Source of the DNA: Beroe ovata
Taxonomy: Eukaryota > Ctenophora > Nuda > Beroida > Beroidae
Length of the DNA: 64,000 nt
NCBI GenBank assembly: GCA_946803715.1
Contig: CAMPET010000066.1
Location: 206,828 to 270,827, forward strand
Direction of reading: 5' to 3'
Part shown: piece after piece, positions 1-10,436 of the stretch
Numbering within the stretch: the first letter of the stretch is position 1
Layout: every line of letters begins with the position of its first letter
The notes under the pieces: generated by a model
What the model was told of the DNA's origin: nothing
What the model saw: only the letters and a program-made list of their open reading frames with translations
The model's database searches: none
Position numbers and translations under genes: made by a program

Positions 1-306
1 ACATGCACGCGTATACGCTGACTGTCTAGGACAAAAGCCAGTTATATTACTCTGGGATAGCGGAAATATTTCCTTGTGCTCGGAGAACTGAGTTTAGAGA
101 ACACATTGCGTGATAAAATTGAAGTCACGATACTGCCACGTGAGACCACACTGTGCAGTGTGCACAGCAAATTATCCCTTATGAGGATTAATTGTCAAGA
201 GATAATGAGAGCCGCCGCGTATATATTGTCCAGGGTGTGTGACACACTACTCAGCGGAAATGTTTATATCACTGACGTTTCTGGAAATAACGTCACGAGA
301 TTCTAA
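1..306. repeat. Truncated copy of a foldback (MITE-like) element arm
   Basis: Positions 1-300 match the reverse complement of about 1170-1480, and 1-190 also match 870-1060 directly. Shared landmarks are the GCGTATACGC box, the phrase GGAAATATTTCCTTGTGCTC and the palindromic CTGTGCAGTGTGCACAG. The copy starts about 25 bases inside the element terminus, so its outer end lies beyond the left edge of the window. It is one arm of another copy of the element at 843-1496. It has no credible coding content. Confidence 0.75.
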
Positions 307-760
307 GACACAGACATACACACAGGGACACAGAAACACAGAAACACAGATACACAGACATACATACATACAAACACAGTGACAGACACACATTCTCATT
401 TCTCACACGCAGACATACACACAGACATGCACATTACCCAGACACATTGTAAAGAGACAGTCATACACATAAGGTACTGATTATAGACATACTTACAGAT
501 ATAATGCATACTGACAAATACTTACGTAATACACAGTACACACAAACACACAAAGTCCGCAGACCCACAAACACACATGACACAAACATACGCTGTACAC
601 ACAGACATACTGAGTCCTGACACAGACATACACTTACAAAAACACAGATATATACAGAAAGACATACAGACACACAGACGTCAGTCATACAGACACGGGC
701 ATACACATGATAGAAATACCTGCCACAACGCACACCCAGAATCTTACGACACACAGACAC
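300..760. repeat. Degenerate ACACAGACATAC-type microsatellite
   Basis: A purine/CA-rich low-complexity tract built from variations of ACACAGACATACACACAG. It lies between two copies of foldback-element arms. Both strands stay open over 250-300 bases only because of the repeat, so the translations (Val/Cys/Ser- or Thr/His-rich) are not genes. Confidence 0.8.
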
Positions 761-842
761 CTATGCTTTGTAGAAATGAGCATGTCAGTGTGTTGGCAAG
801 TCTATTCTCACGAATTGCAGTGAATTTTGGTGGTATAGGTTA

Positions 843-1496
843 AAAAGCGTATACGCGTCCATGCAACACATGTACGCGTATACGCTGACTGTGTAGGGCA
901 AAAGCCGGTTATATTACTCTGGAATATCGGAAATATTTCCTTGTGCTCGGATAACTGAGTTTAGAGGAGTCATTGCGCGATATGATTGAGGTCACGAGAC
1001 CACACTGTGCAGTGTGCACAGCAAATTATCCCTTATAAGGATTAACTATCCAGCGTTGTAATGATAATAGTCCCGTTTGTGTCAAGAAGTGGAGGAATTT
1101 CATATCTCTCATCCCTCATCTTCTTACGGACGAAACACTCAGCAACTTTCATCAAACAGATCATTGAAATCTCAAGAAACGTCAGTGATAGAAATAATTT
1201 CCGCTGAATATAGTGAGTCACACACCCTGGACTATACTCTCATTATTCTCTCTGGACTGGCTCTGATTATCTATTGACAATTAATCCTCATAAGGAATAA
1301 TTTGCTGTGCACACTGCACAGTGTGGTCTCACGTGGCAGTATCGTGACCTCAATTATATCGCGCAATGAGTTCTCTAAACTCAGTTATCCGAGCACAAGG
1401 AAATATTTCCGCTTTCCAAGACTAATATAACCCGCTTTTGTCCTAGACAGTCAGCGTATACGTGTGCATGTGATGCATGGACGCGTATACGCTTTT
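843..1496. mobile_element. Foldback/MITE-like element with long terminal inverted repeats, TA target site
   Basis: The ends read AAAAGCGTATACGCG and its complement, flanked by TA on both sides (841-842 and 1497-1498), consistent with a TA target-site duplication. The left arm (about 843-1065) and right arm (about 1280-1496) are inverted copies of roughly 210 bp at high identity. The left arm lacks about 14 bases present in the right arm. Each arm itself contains two facing GCGTATACGC boxes. The 220-bp middle has no transposase. TA duplication and lack of coding fit a non-autonomous Tc1/mariner-like or other foldback element; the superfamily is an inference. Confidence 0.7.
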
Positions 1497-1651
1497 TATC
1501 TCAACCAGCAATTTTTATCTTTAAGCAACCAGAACTTACTCCAATTGCCTAGGTAAGGTACAAGCCTAAACAAACGGCCATTCACTCTGACCAATACATA
1601 ATAACATTCACATAGACACACCTGCACAGACACACACACACACACACACAN

Positions 1652-2085
1652 CTAGCATAATTCTAACATCGGGTGCGCACTGATTAGCGTCATCGTCAGA
1701 GAAGTTGAAGAAGGGTGCGTCAAACCGGCTGATATCCTTCAGCTTACCAAATGTGTCAACATCAAATACCCCGACCGGCCAACGTCTGTCTGAGATTGAT
1801 TTGATTGACAATTTGAATCATATTCAATCAAACAGACGCTTATTCAATCTATAAAGACACGTGTCACTGTCTATACGAACCATCCACATGTATCATGTCC
1901 TCTTTGGACATGAGGTTTTTCCACAGCTCCTCCAGAGAATCTGATTCTGGGAATCTGCCAGACATGCCCGTGATGACAATCTCATCCGACACCCCTTTTG
2001 TTACTCCGGACATCTGATCATTTGGTAGAGATAACAGACGGTTTTCAGAGGGGTCAGACTCTGATTTTAACACGATTTTTTGCAT
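1652..2085 (-). CDS. FASN: Fatty acid synthase-like protein, first two coding exons only (ketosynthase start)
   Basis: Two exons read leftward: exon 1 at 2085-1881 and exon 2 at 1789 to about 1652, where the sequence meets a single N and a (CA)n tract. Splicing joins ...MIHVD to DRRWPVGVFDV in frame (phase 1). Recognised features are the ketosynthase N-terminal block DEIVITGMSGRFPES and, in exon 2, GKLKDISRFDAPFF. Both follow the animal type I FASN pattern (IAGMSG...DDRRW...GKLKDLSRFDA...DPQLRLLLE). The enzyme makes palmitate in the cytosol; an animal FAS-like polyketide synthase is also possible. The start Met is preceded by no other in-frame option in the exon. The catalytic Cys and all later domains are missing: to the left there is only microsatellite and a foldback element, so the gene either continues beyond the window or is interrupted. 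Confidence 0.75.
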
Positions 2086-3073
2086 AACTTCAGACTAAAG
2101 GATGAATTCTCGCCAAAGAATCTCTCAGTGCAACCAACTTAATTAGTTAATGGGGTAAAATATAAAAACAAATCGTCTCGACTACATATTGTTAGCGAGT
2201 GAGGAAATGCAATGAACTGTGTAACGTCTGGGATCAGTGAGTGTCAGTAATAAATCTACAGCTCACTAAGACATGTTGCATAAATCAGCCCCCCACTCTC
2301 ATCCCACAGTGGTATTGCTTACCCCCATGCAGATCTCCGCTCCAGTGTCCAACCAGAATGCAGCATTCTCTCACGTGACTACCGGCAGCCAATCATAGCC
2401 CACCTAGCCAGGGTGGAGCAGCGTCGCAAAGCGGAAGCCTGAAATTGATGCTACAGAATTGCGAGTTACTGCTACGTACTTCATATACGTTACAGGGGTA
2501 GGAGTACATGTCTCAGTATTTCAGTGATATCTGAAAATTCTAATTTGCAAAATCGAGACAGGAGAATTAAGAGGAGCTACCATTATGATAGAGTTATGGT
2601 GGGGTCTGATTGTCCGGAGTGAGACTTCTGTTCACATGATCTGTGCTACCCATATGTCCAATGTTGGGAACATGTGTACATTTTCCTACTGGCAGTTCCC
2701 ACCACTGAGTCAGAACAGTGAGTTATAATAGAAAATTTCACAGCATAATGAATTTGAAATACGGGAATTAGGAACAGTGTTTACACACGAGAAACATACA
2801 CATGTTTATAAATAAAAATTAACAATATTACAAGCTCGGAACATTTACATAGGTCTATTTAATTACCCATAAAGCTTAAATCACATCACAGTCTAAATCA
2901 AACCACAGCCTTAATCACACCAAATCAAGACATTGTCCTCTCCTAAGTCTGTAATTGTAAAATCAAATAATTCTGGAGTCTATCTAAAATCACATATCTC
3001 GCTATAGGACAGTTCAAGTAGCACAATTGCACCAGCTCAGTCAACCACCTGACATGGACACACAGGTCACATG
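2086..3073. other. Intergenic: FASN upstream region and ADCK1 downstream region
   Basis: About 1 kb without a convincing reading frame between two minus-strand genes. It must contain the FASN promoter (immediately above 2085) and the ADCK1 3' UTR (just below 3074). A CCAAT-containing stretch near 2390 may be promoter sequence, but I cannot show a start site. The rest is AT-rich unique-looking sequence. Confidence 0.6.
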
Positions 3074-4672
3074 CTACACGTTAACGTGCGATGGTAGCAA
3101 ACTCTCACAATACCGGCCGGCACGGGTCAAACTAATCCAATACAACATCTTGTACAGTTTTATCTTCATGAGACACAGGGTGAACGTGTAGTAAATGTAC
3201 AGGGTTTTCCGTATACTCTTACATTTACTCAGTTTATGTGTCGTGAGAGCGGATAGACAATACCGAGCCATGTTAAGAAACGTGCCCACCCCCTGAGTGT
3301 TTTTCTCAAGTAACGTGCACTCTATACCGCGGAGCAAATCGTTAGTTTTCAGCACAAGGATCAGTTGTCGGGGGATGTAGTTCAGAACTTGGGATATTTG
3401 TGGAATTTGGTTGACAGCTTCACTTTGTAACCTATCCACGTCCAGTTTGGAGTTGATGTCAGCGATTCCACTTGTCGTGATATCTTCCCACGTTCTGCTT
3501 GCCACCATGCACGCAAACAGACCGAAATACTTGCCAACACCCAGATTATGCGCCTGTTTCTTTATCTTTTCCGTGTCTCCCTTGAGTATAGCCTGCCACA
3601 GTTTACAGTACGCAATCCTGAAATCATCTGTCAGAGTGGTGTATAGTCCATGGTCCAGGAGAACAAGTCGGGTCTGCCCGTCCACTTTCTGAACAAGTAC
3701 ATTCCCCGGATGGGGATCGCAGTGGATGTAACCTCGAATGAAGATCATCTGACTGAATATCTTGGAAATGTAACTGAGGATAACACTCTTGTTGATACCG
3801 TTATCGTCCATGTACTTTACATCGTCCACTTTTCCTCCCCGAACATACTCCATGGTCAGCACTCGTCTGTTCGTATATTCCCAGTGGATTTTGGGAACTT
3901 TGAGAAACGGAACATCGGTGAAGAGTCGAGATAAGTGTTCGTTATTCTGACCTTCCTGTACAAAATCAAGTTCCTTCGGCAAATTCCTCTTAACCGAGTC
4001 GATCAACCAGTCAAACTCAAAATCCGGGAACAGCTTATCGATTGCTTTTGTCAGGAATTCAATGGTGATGGTATCGACTTTAGAATGTTCCTGCACGGTG
4101 ATATGCTGCACTTTAACAGCAACCTCCCTCTCCCCCTCCCTGAGAACAGCTCTGTGTACCTGTGCGAGACTCGCAGAGCCGAGAGGCTCCTCATCGAACT
4201 CTGTGAATATCTCGTGAGGTTTTTTGCCCAGCTCCGAGGACAGCACCTGCATGACGGAGGATAGCGGTGACTGTGGAGCCTGATCGTGCAGCACTTTGAA
4301 TGTCTCCACGTATTCCTTGGGGAGGAGGTACTCGAGTGCCCCTATGTGTTGTCCTATCTTGATGTAGAGACCCCCGTTTGCAGTACACACAGAGCATATC
4401 TGCTCAGCAGTTGCGCGATGCAGTTCCGACATGTATTCTGGATCATCACCGACGCCTATCGTCTTGATTTTGAACATGATTGCCGCCTTGGCAACGGTGC
4501 CAGCAGCACGCCCAGTGCGAGTTATAGCTGTCATGACGACAGCGGGTTTTATCTTAGCATTGTACACGTACACGGGCGCTCCGATAGCTAGAGCTAGGGA
4601 GCCGAAACCGAGCCCGCTTTTGACTTTGTTATTCCTGATGTAAAGAAGTGTCCTTGATATGGTGGATTGCAT
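3074..4672 (-). CDS. ADCK1: aarF domain-containing (ABC1/COQ8-type) atypical kinase, ADCK1-like
   Basis: A single uninterrupted frame of 532 residues, the usual ADCK1 length (about 520-530). Family landmarks in order are: a short hydrophobic N-terminus (about 20-38) that may target or anchor it to mitochondria; the KxGQ motif KIGQ (105-108) of the inhibitory extension; the Ala-rich nucleotide loop PLGSASLAQVH (163-173); the lysine in VAVKVQH (187); the catalytic-type HCDPHPGN (317-324); and the metal-binding DHG (340-342). The block IHWEYTNRRVLTMEYVRGG and the tail RQLILVLKTNDLLRGIE favour ADCK1 over ADCK2/3/5. ABC1 proteins are ATP-dependent mitochondrial factors linked to coenzyme Q and lipid homeostasis; the exact substrate is unknown. 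The gene has no intron while its neighbours do, which could mean retroposition or intron loss. Confidence 0.93.
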   Translation of the reverse strand: MQSTISRTLLYIRNNKVKSGLGFGSLALAIGAPVYVYNAKIKPAVVMTAITRTGRAAGTVAKAAIMFKIKTIGVGDDPEYMSELHRATAEQICSVCTANGGLYIKIGQHIGALEYLLPKEYVETFKVLHDQAPQSPLSSVMQVLSSELGKKPHEIFTEFDEEPLGSASLAQVHRAVLREGEREVAVKVQHITVQEHSKVDTITIEFLTKAIDKLFPDFEFDWLIDSVKRNLPKELDFVQEGQNNEHLSRLFTDVPFLKVPKIHWEYTNRRVLTMEYVRGGKVDDVKYMDDNGINKSVILSYISKIFSQMIFIRGYIHCDPHPGNVLVQKVDGQTRLVLLDHGLYTTLTDDFRIAYCKLWQAILKGDTEKIKKQAHNLGVGKYFGLFACMVASRTWEDITTSGIADINSKLDVDRLQSEAVNQIPQISQVLNYIPRQLILVLKTNDLLRGIECTLLEKNTQGVGTFLNMARYCLSALTTHKLSKCKSIRKTLYIYYTFTLCLMKIKLYKMLYWISLTRAGRYCESLLPSHVNV

Positions 4673-4968
4673 TCCTCATCTGAGTTTGTAGCGAAGTTGA
4701 GTGGTAGTGCTGTTAGGTTTTGTAGAAAATCTTGTTCATAATAGCTCACATCATGCCATTTTGTAGCTTGAAGTGGGATAGACAAGTTAATCATTGATCA
4801 TCATTTGTCAATTTGCTTTATCAATCTATGGCATATTGAATAATCAGAGTGAAATCCGAGTTAGTCAAATAAAGAATCGACAAAATTTACCAACACGAGA
4901 TGGGTGGCGTCATTTTAATCTAATCTGAGAAGGAAATCTGAGAAAGGAATCTGATAAAAAACATCAAT

Positions 4969-6210
4969 TTAATCGCACACTTTACCACTGTCGTTTCTAT
5001 CTGAATCAAAACTAAATCTCTTATAATACTTACCCGATATTATACAAACAAAAGTAACAATCATATTAAAAAACAGCAGGGAAAATCCAATCTCGGTTAC
5101 TCTAAACTGCATTAGTCGCTGTTTATCACTAGGCAGCGGTTTTGCATATTCATTTCTCCTCTTGAAATCAAACTTTACCCCTGACTCCATATCGCCTGCG
5201 CAATCAGTCACATTATATACCAGGGGAGTCTCGGTGGCTATCTGTTCACACTGTTTTGTATGATCAAGTGGGTAGTCAGGGAAGTATTGAGGTGGCGCCC
5301 AAATCTCTACACACTTCTCCACCTTACACTTTCCCACCTCACACGCCACTTTACTCCACCTAGCATCAGTCTCGCCGTAGTACGTGCCATTAATGAGAAA
5401 GTGGAGTATAGAGTGGCGCTTGATGATAACCTCACTGCCGTGTACGTATGTTAGGACGGACACTGAGCTCCAGTCAGTGACGTTAGGCGTAGAGATGGAG
5501 TTCTGGCATAGGTCTGGGTATGAGATATTGTGGAGGAGCCTGAAAAATTGACACTAGATGATAAGGAGATCGAACCAGTTTTATCATAGTGTTTTAAACC
5601 TTTGCATATGTTTTTGATTCGGAAAAACTGAAAACAAACGTGACTGAAGCTAAAAATGGGATTAACGAATCTACAAACATTGGAAATATATGCTCGTGCG
5701 CGCGTTATACTCGATTTTAAGACCTTGTCATGCGGCGCTCAGGAAATGTTTTTCGGAATCAGAAGACCCTTTTACAAAATTCCATAATAACTGTCCCACT
5801 CTCGAATCACTTATTCTCGCCATTATAATCGCACTTATCAAGCGTCTAAATGACAATTTTCACCTGTTGTAGTCTGCAGGCATCGAGTGATCTGGAGCCG
5901 GGACAAACTGGTAGTACACCGCACTCCCGATAAGATATAAGGCAAATATGGTGCTGCACGTCACTGACACCACAGCGGGCGGATGTTCATTGAACAGGTA
6001 GCTGGACAGAGAACTGGACATGATTCGGACATTAACCTCCCTAGTGGGCGATAAATGGTTAGGGGACGTGACGCACTTATCACATGGCATATGTAATGTG
6101 AGCCAAGTGAGACTGCGCGAATATAATTGGTACAGAGTACAGACAGCTGCTGAAGTCAGTATTAAGAACGAAGGAAGTGCAGGGTTTGCAAAGTATTCTG
6201 TAGAAACCAA
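4969..6210 (-). CDS. Unrecognised three-transmembrane protein with Cys-rich ectodomain
   Basis: Two exons, 6210-5864 and 5539-4969, join in phase 2 (donor CAACAG|GTGAAA, acceptor TTTTTCAG|GCTCC) to give 305 residues. I do not recognise the family. Visible features are: hydrophobic segments at about residues 11-32 and 78-100; a long region with N-glycosylation sequons (NIS, NVT, NGT, NVT) and about eight cysteines, including a C-x3-GKCKVEKC cluster; a third hydrophobic segment (VTEIGFSLLFFNMIVTFVCI) near the end; and a short basic/acidic tail. The glycosylated Cys-rich part between TM2 and TM3 is probably extracellular, by inference from its sequons. Consistent splice phase and typical intron length support a real gene. 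It lies between DCAF11 and ADCK1 on the same strand. Confidence 0.7.
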
Positions 6211-6595
6211 GATTTCTAGTGAAACACAAGATCTTTCAACTGAACAAGCTTATTCTATCGAAGTGTAAAAGAAATAAAATGGGTGAACCGTTACAAAAGC
6301 TAAAATTGATATTTACTGAAAACAAATAATAATACATCCCGTTAAAATGAGGTCACTGATAGAGGTTAAATGATGAATCAAGGTTTGTCTTAGTTCGAAG
6401 TTCAGAAATCCTCGAGTTAATCTGGTTTAAAATATCATGAGAAACCCGCCGACCATTCCATTCGTTGTTTTCAACCAAAAATAATCTTTGACACACGATC
6501 ACAACTCGTTTAAGAAGTTTGATGTATATTGTTTATCATATATTGTATACATAATGTATACACTATACAGAGTCTTATGTATACAGTGTTCATTT

Positions 6596-7867
6596 TCAGA
6601 TGATGAGAGGTTCCTGCTCTCCCTCGAGAGGCTCATATGAGAACGGATGAGAGTTATACATAGTACACCCGAGAAGCTGATCAAGAGACGAGGTGAAAAC
6701 CATCGGTTCATACGGATGCCATGACACATCACGTATGATATGAGAGTGGCAGTGTCCCCGTCTGCTCCGAAACACGATGTCCCCCGACAAAACGTCGTAT
6801 ATGAACAGTTTGCCCGTCACACTGCCCGTGTAGATGTACTTCTGTAGGGTGGAATAGGCGGGCGAGAATCGCGCCCGGAGCAGCGTCGTACTGACGGAAT
6901 GACCCGTGTACGTCTGCACGCTGTCATCAACCTCCGCTCTCTCAAACGTCTCACGTTTCTTCATGAGGTACTGGTGACACTTCTCTGTGCCGTACCCAGG
7001 GGTCAGGTTGCTAAACTGCCGGTAATCCCACATTTGGGAGTTTACACGGACGACGCGTTGCGCGTTCTCCAAACTGCTCAGTTGAGATGGATGCCGCATG
7101 TCCCACAACTTGATCGTCTGGTCCTTGCTGTTTGTTAGGAGAGACCTAAAGTCTCCCTTGGAGTCGTGGAATGTAATCCCATGAACATGACCGACAAACA
7201 CAGACACCGGTTCGGGACTACTCTCGTTGAGTATCCGCCGATCCCATATCTTGAGAATGCCATCGTCAGCAGCGGAGAATATCACGTGATTAGTCTGCTC
7301 GGAGAATGATATGGAGTTAACATCAGTCGCATGACCGACTATCACAGTCTTCGTATCGCTCTGTAGATCGTAGATGATAATCTTGCCGTCGTTAGTACCC
7401 GCAATCAGCTCCTTCCCGTCAGCAGAGAATGACAGACTAAACGCACACAGAGTGTAGTGGAACGATGACATGGCGTCATTAAGCAGGAGCAGGGTTTCGC
7501 CACCGTGCCCATCCCCATGGAACGGTATGAGATGCACATTGCCACTCCATGAGCTATACGCTATGTGGCGGCTATCGGGACTGAGCTTCATGTCCGTGAT
7601 ACTCCACTGTACGTCACGACACATGAAACTGTTGTCCAGGGCGAGACCGTCTTTCCCCACCCTGTACACAGTTATATTCCCACTCTGGCACGCGCACAGG
7701 AAGTACTCTCCATCACGGAAAAACTGCCCGCAGTACACCCAGCTGTTGAACCGCTCTATAACGGAGAAGTGGCGGGGGAGGAGGTGCGGGATTATGCCCG
7801 CAGACGGGTAGGAAGAGAGGGTGCGGTAACGGCGGGCATCTAGCTGGCGGGTGAGATGCGTTCTCAT
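6596..7867 (-). CDS. DCAF11: DCAF11/WDR23-like WD40 substrate receptor of CUL4-DDB1 ligase
   Basis: One long frame of 423 residues containing seven WD40-type repeats. Diagnostic blocks shared with DCAF11/WDR23 are RDVQWSITDMKLSPDSRHIAYSSW (split here as RDVQWSITD and HIAYSSW), GTNDGKIIIYD, ILKIWDRRI, DSKGDFRSLLTNSKDQ, TIKLWDMR and RDVSWHPYEP. The two WDxR ends (IWDRR, LWDMR) are the DDB1-binding motifs known from DCAF proteins. In animals the family targets substrates such as NRF2/SKN-1 for ubiquitination. The vertebrate N-terminal extension is absent; a possible acceptor (CCCCCAG) lies nine bases before the first Met, so an unseen upstream exon may add sequence. No such exon was found before the GLS gene ends at 8271. 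Confidence 0.9.
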   Translation of the reverse strand: MRTHLTRQLDARRYRTLSSYPSAGIIPHLLPRHFSVIERFNSWVYCGQFFRDGEYFLCACQSGNITVYRVGKDGLALDNSFMCRDVQWSITDMKLSPDSRHIAYSSWSGNVHLIPFHGDGHGGETLLLLNDAMSSFHYTLCAFSLSFSADGKELIAGTNDGKIIIYDLQSDTKTVIVGHATDVNSISFSEQTNHVIFSAADDGILKIWDRRILNESSPEPVSVFVGHVHGITFHDSKGDFRSLLTNSKDQTIKLWDMRHPSQLSSLENAQRVVRVNSQMWDYRQFSNLTPGYGTEKCHQYLMKKRETFERAEVDDSVQTYTGHSVSTTLLRARFSPAYSTLQKYIYTGSVTGKLFIYDVLSGDIVFRSRRGHCHSHIIRDVSWHPYEPMVFTSSLDQLLGCTMYNSHPFSYEPLEGEQEPLII

Positions 7868-8270
7868 GACAACATGCTGGGGGAAACTGGGGAGGAGTGA
7901 GAGATATTGGTGACAGTACGACTCATGAAAACTATGACACCATACCTATATCATTAAATATATTGTCCCCCGCGAAATTCCTCAATGAAACAAGATTTAG
8001 CGAATTTGAATCCAGATTGAATTTACAATGTTCAATAAATAGCAGTCAAACGGTTTCTTTACAATCAATATTATATTCAAACAGCACCGTAGAAGTTGAA
8101 GATAAACAAATATCATAATGTTACAGCTTGGAAAACATACAAATAACTTAAAAACGAAGATATTATTAAAACCAAATACTAATAGATACGGCCACATTAT
8201 TAATTTATCATTTTGTTGAGAAACAACCCCATACCTGCCAAACAACCACAATACCAATTGTTCTGATAGA
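7868..8270. other. Intergenic between GLS 3' end and DCAF11 start
   Basis: About 400 AT-rich bases. They must hold the end of the GLS transcript and the DCAF11 promoter. No exon with both splice sites and similarity to the DCAF11 N-terminus was seen, and open frames here are AT-rich and unconvincing. Confidence 0.5.
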
Positions 8271-10436
8271 TCAACGAATAAACCTCAAACCACGCAGCAA
8301 CTGTCTACCCACCCCATGGATACAACCCCCAACCCCAGTTTGACAACCCCCAACTCCCTGAGCACTGTGATGCGCGGCGCGCACAGCACTGTTACTATGG
8401 TAACTCCTAGTGGGGAACATGATGTTCCGTGCCATTGTGGCATTGCCAGTGCCAGGATTGGCTTGTAGCGATCGCATGACGGAGTTACGATTGTTGAACG
8501 GGTGGAAGAAGCACTGGTGGTCGTGTGTTTCGAAGTGTGACAGCAAGTTGGATGTGAACTTGAGACCACGCACGCTGTTACCATGGTGATCAAGAGGGGG
8601 CGACCACATGGCCATGCTCCCTACATTCGGTATTACAACCATGATCAAACCTGGGATATGCATATGTACCACAGTGATGAGAACATTAGGAATATGGGTA
8701 GCAGATTTCAATGTGTGGTGAGTGATGACAAACAAACAGATATATTATAATCTGTAGTGAAAGTATTTTCTCGTAGGAATATTGCTACTGGTGGTGAGAT
8801 TAATATTCTATCCCCTATATACCCACCTGACACCCCAGATTTGGCAGGTAGCCCCACCTCGAATGCCCACTCTCCACTATACTCGTACATGCCACAGCTA
8901 AACATAAGCGACAGCACATTCTGTACTGTGTTCACTGACAGTACCTGCTCGCCTGTGAGAATACTGATATTATTGATAGCAACCCCTAGTCACTAATTTG
9001 GGGGGTTGTAGCCTTTAAACCAAGACGGCAAGACTTATCCTACCTACTTTCCGATTCGTGGGCTAGGTTTTCTGTTTCTTTGGGCTACAAGCCCCCCCCA
9101 CTTTGACGATATCTCTAGTTATGAAAGAACAGCGGTATAGCCCCATGTTTATGAAGGAGTAACTGTTATGAATTACCTGTGAAGCAGTTCTTGCCCCCGT
9201 TTGCCAGAGTAGCCCCCATGACAGCTGCTGTAGTCGTATCCAACTCAATGGAACACAGCTGGAAGTATAGCTCCAGTATCTCCATGAGATTCCCAGTAGA
9301 CGCAGCATTGACACATCCCTCATTGAGCAGGTAATGTCCGATGGCATAGTTCCTGTGACCAGCCTGTTTCTCGGATAGATACACCACGTTATTAAACGAC
9401 ACGTTATTTGTTGTGAAGCCCGCTCCTAACGCTTTGTACTTGCCGAAACACGTGTTAAAACGTTCTGATAGTGATAGTGTGGGATGGATGAGGCTTGCCA
9501 CGGTGATAGCACCGATATTGATTAGGGGGTTGTGGGGACGCTTGTCTGGTCCAAGTTTGATCTTGTTGAATCCAAACCCACTTGGCTCTCTGCCAACATA
9601 CTCGTGCACCTCCTTGGAACCGATAAGATCGCACGTTATCCCATACATGATAGGTTTAGTGACGGACTGCATGGTAAACGTGTCCTCACAATCCCCTAAC
9701 GTGATAACCTGACCGTCTGTACTACAGAACGACACTGACCACTTGCTCACATCGTATGTTGACAGTCCCGGTATGTACGTGGTTATGTTTCCCGAGTTAT
9801 CATCCCGTACTGACGTGAACGCGTCCTCCATGCTGTCTCTAAACGAGGGGAGATCCTCAATGACGAGTTGTCTCATGAGTGCTGCACGTGCGTCACTGTG
9901 ATTGTCTACGATAGTGACAAACTCTGCCATGGATACCACTTGTTTCATGGACTTTGTTCGTGGAGACCGTATTGTGGACTGGATGGAAGAGAGTTGGGCG
10001 ATGAAATCACTGAACCTGTGTCGGAATTACAGGTTTGTTAGAGATATCCAATTTGTCATCGTTACTGAAAACTCCATGACAAGAAATCGAGGCAAATTTC
10101 TGCATGAACGAGACCGGATATTTGCATTCCATTGTATCCTGTGAGTCCGTATCGATCCATATTCCTCACAGTTTGAGATTTGTTACTTGTTTCCCGTATT
10201 CATAGAACACAAACACACACGGACACATTGCACACAGACAGACACAGACACATTGCACACAGACACAGACACAGACACACATACTCACACACACACTCAC
10301 ACACACAAGCTCAGACACATTGGACTGCTCACCTGGGGTCGGTAAGTACTTGTATCCCGTGTTCATAGAACCAGTCCAGTACTTTGTCCACAACAACGTT
10401 ACCATTCTCCTCACAGAACTTACCATACTGTTCCAT
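8271..10436 (-). CDS. GLS: Glutaminase (kidney/liver type, serine-dependent beta-lactamase fold)
   Basis: Four exons, 10436-10333, 10015-9177, 8952-8827 and 8650-8271, with matching phases, give about 482 residues. The enzyme hydrolyses glutamine to glutamate and ammonia, usually in mitochondria. Active-site blocks are present: YIPGLS (Tyr), MQSVTKP (the Ser-x-x-Lys nucleophile pair), EPSGFGFNK, HNPLINIGAI (Asn), LYFQLCSIE (Tyr), CGMYEYSG (Tyr) and GLPAKSGVSGG. The region ahead of the domain (VDKVLDWFYEHGIQVLTDPRL) matches the short EF-hand-like segment of animal GLS. After the conserved VVIPNVGSMAMWSPPLD block the protein ends in a Ser/His/Gly-rich tail, with no ankyrin repeats, unlike vertebrate GLS/GLS2. 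The start is the first Met of exon 1; an upstream exon with a mitochondrial presequence may be missing. Confidence 0.92.
10190..10318. repeat. (ACACAGACACATTGC)n microsatellite in GLS intron 1
   Basis: A run of ACACAGACAC/ACATTGC variants directly after the exon 1 donor of GLS (minus strand). It creates spurious open frames on both strands. Composition resembles the microsatellite at 300-760. Confidence 0.8.

Noticed and set aside
461-760. 99-codon minus frame rich in Val/Cys/Ser
   Set aside because: Microsatellite translation only; no homology or splice context.
3411-4643. Several plus-strand frames of 70-110 codons
   Set aside because: Antisense shadows of the ADCK1 coding sequence on the minus strand.
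8757-8996. 79-codon plus frame over the GLS region
   Set aside because: Antisense of GLS exon 3, whose minus-strand reading contains GLPAKSGVSGG.
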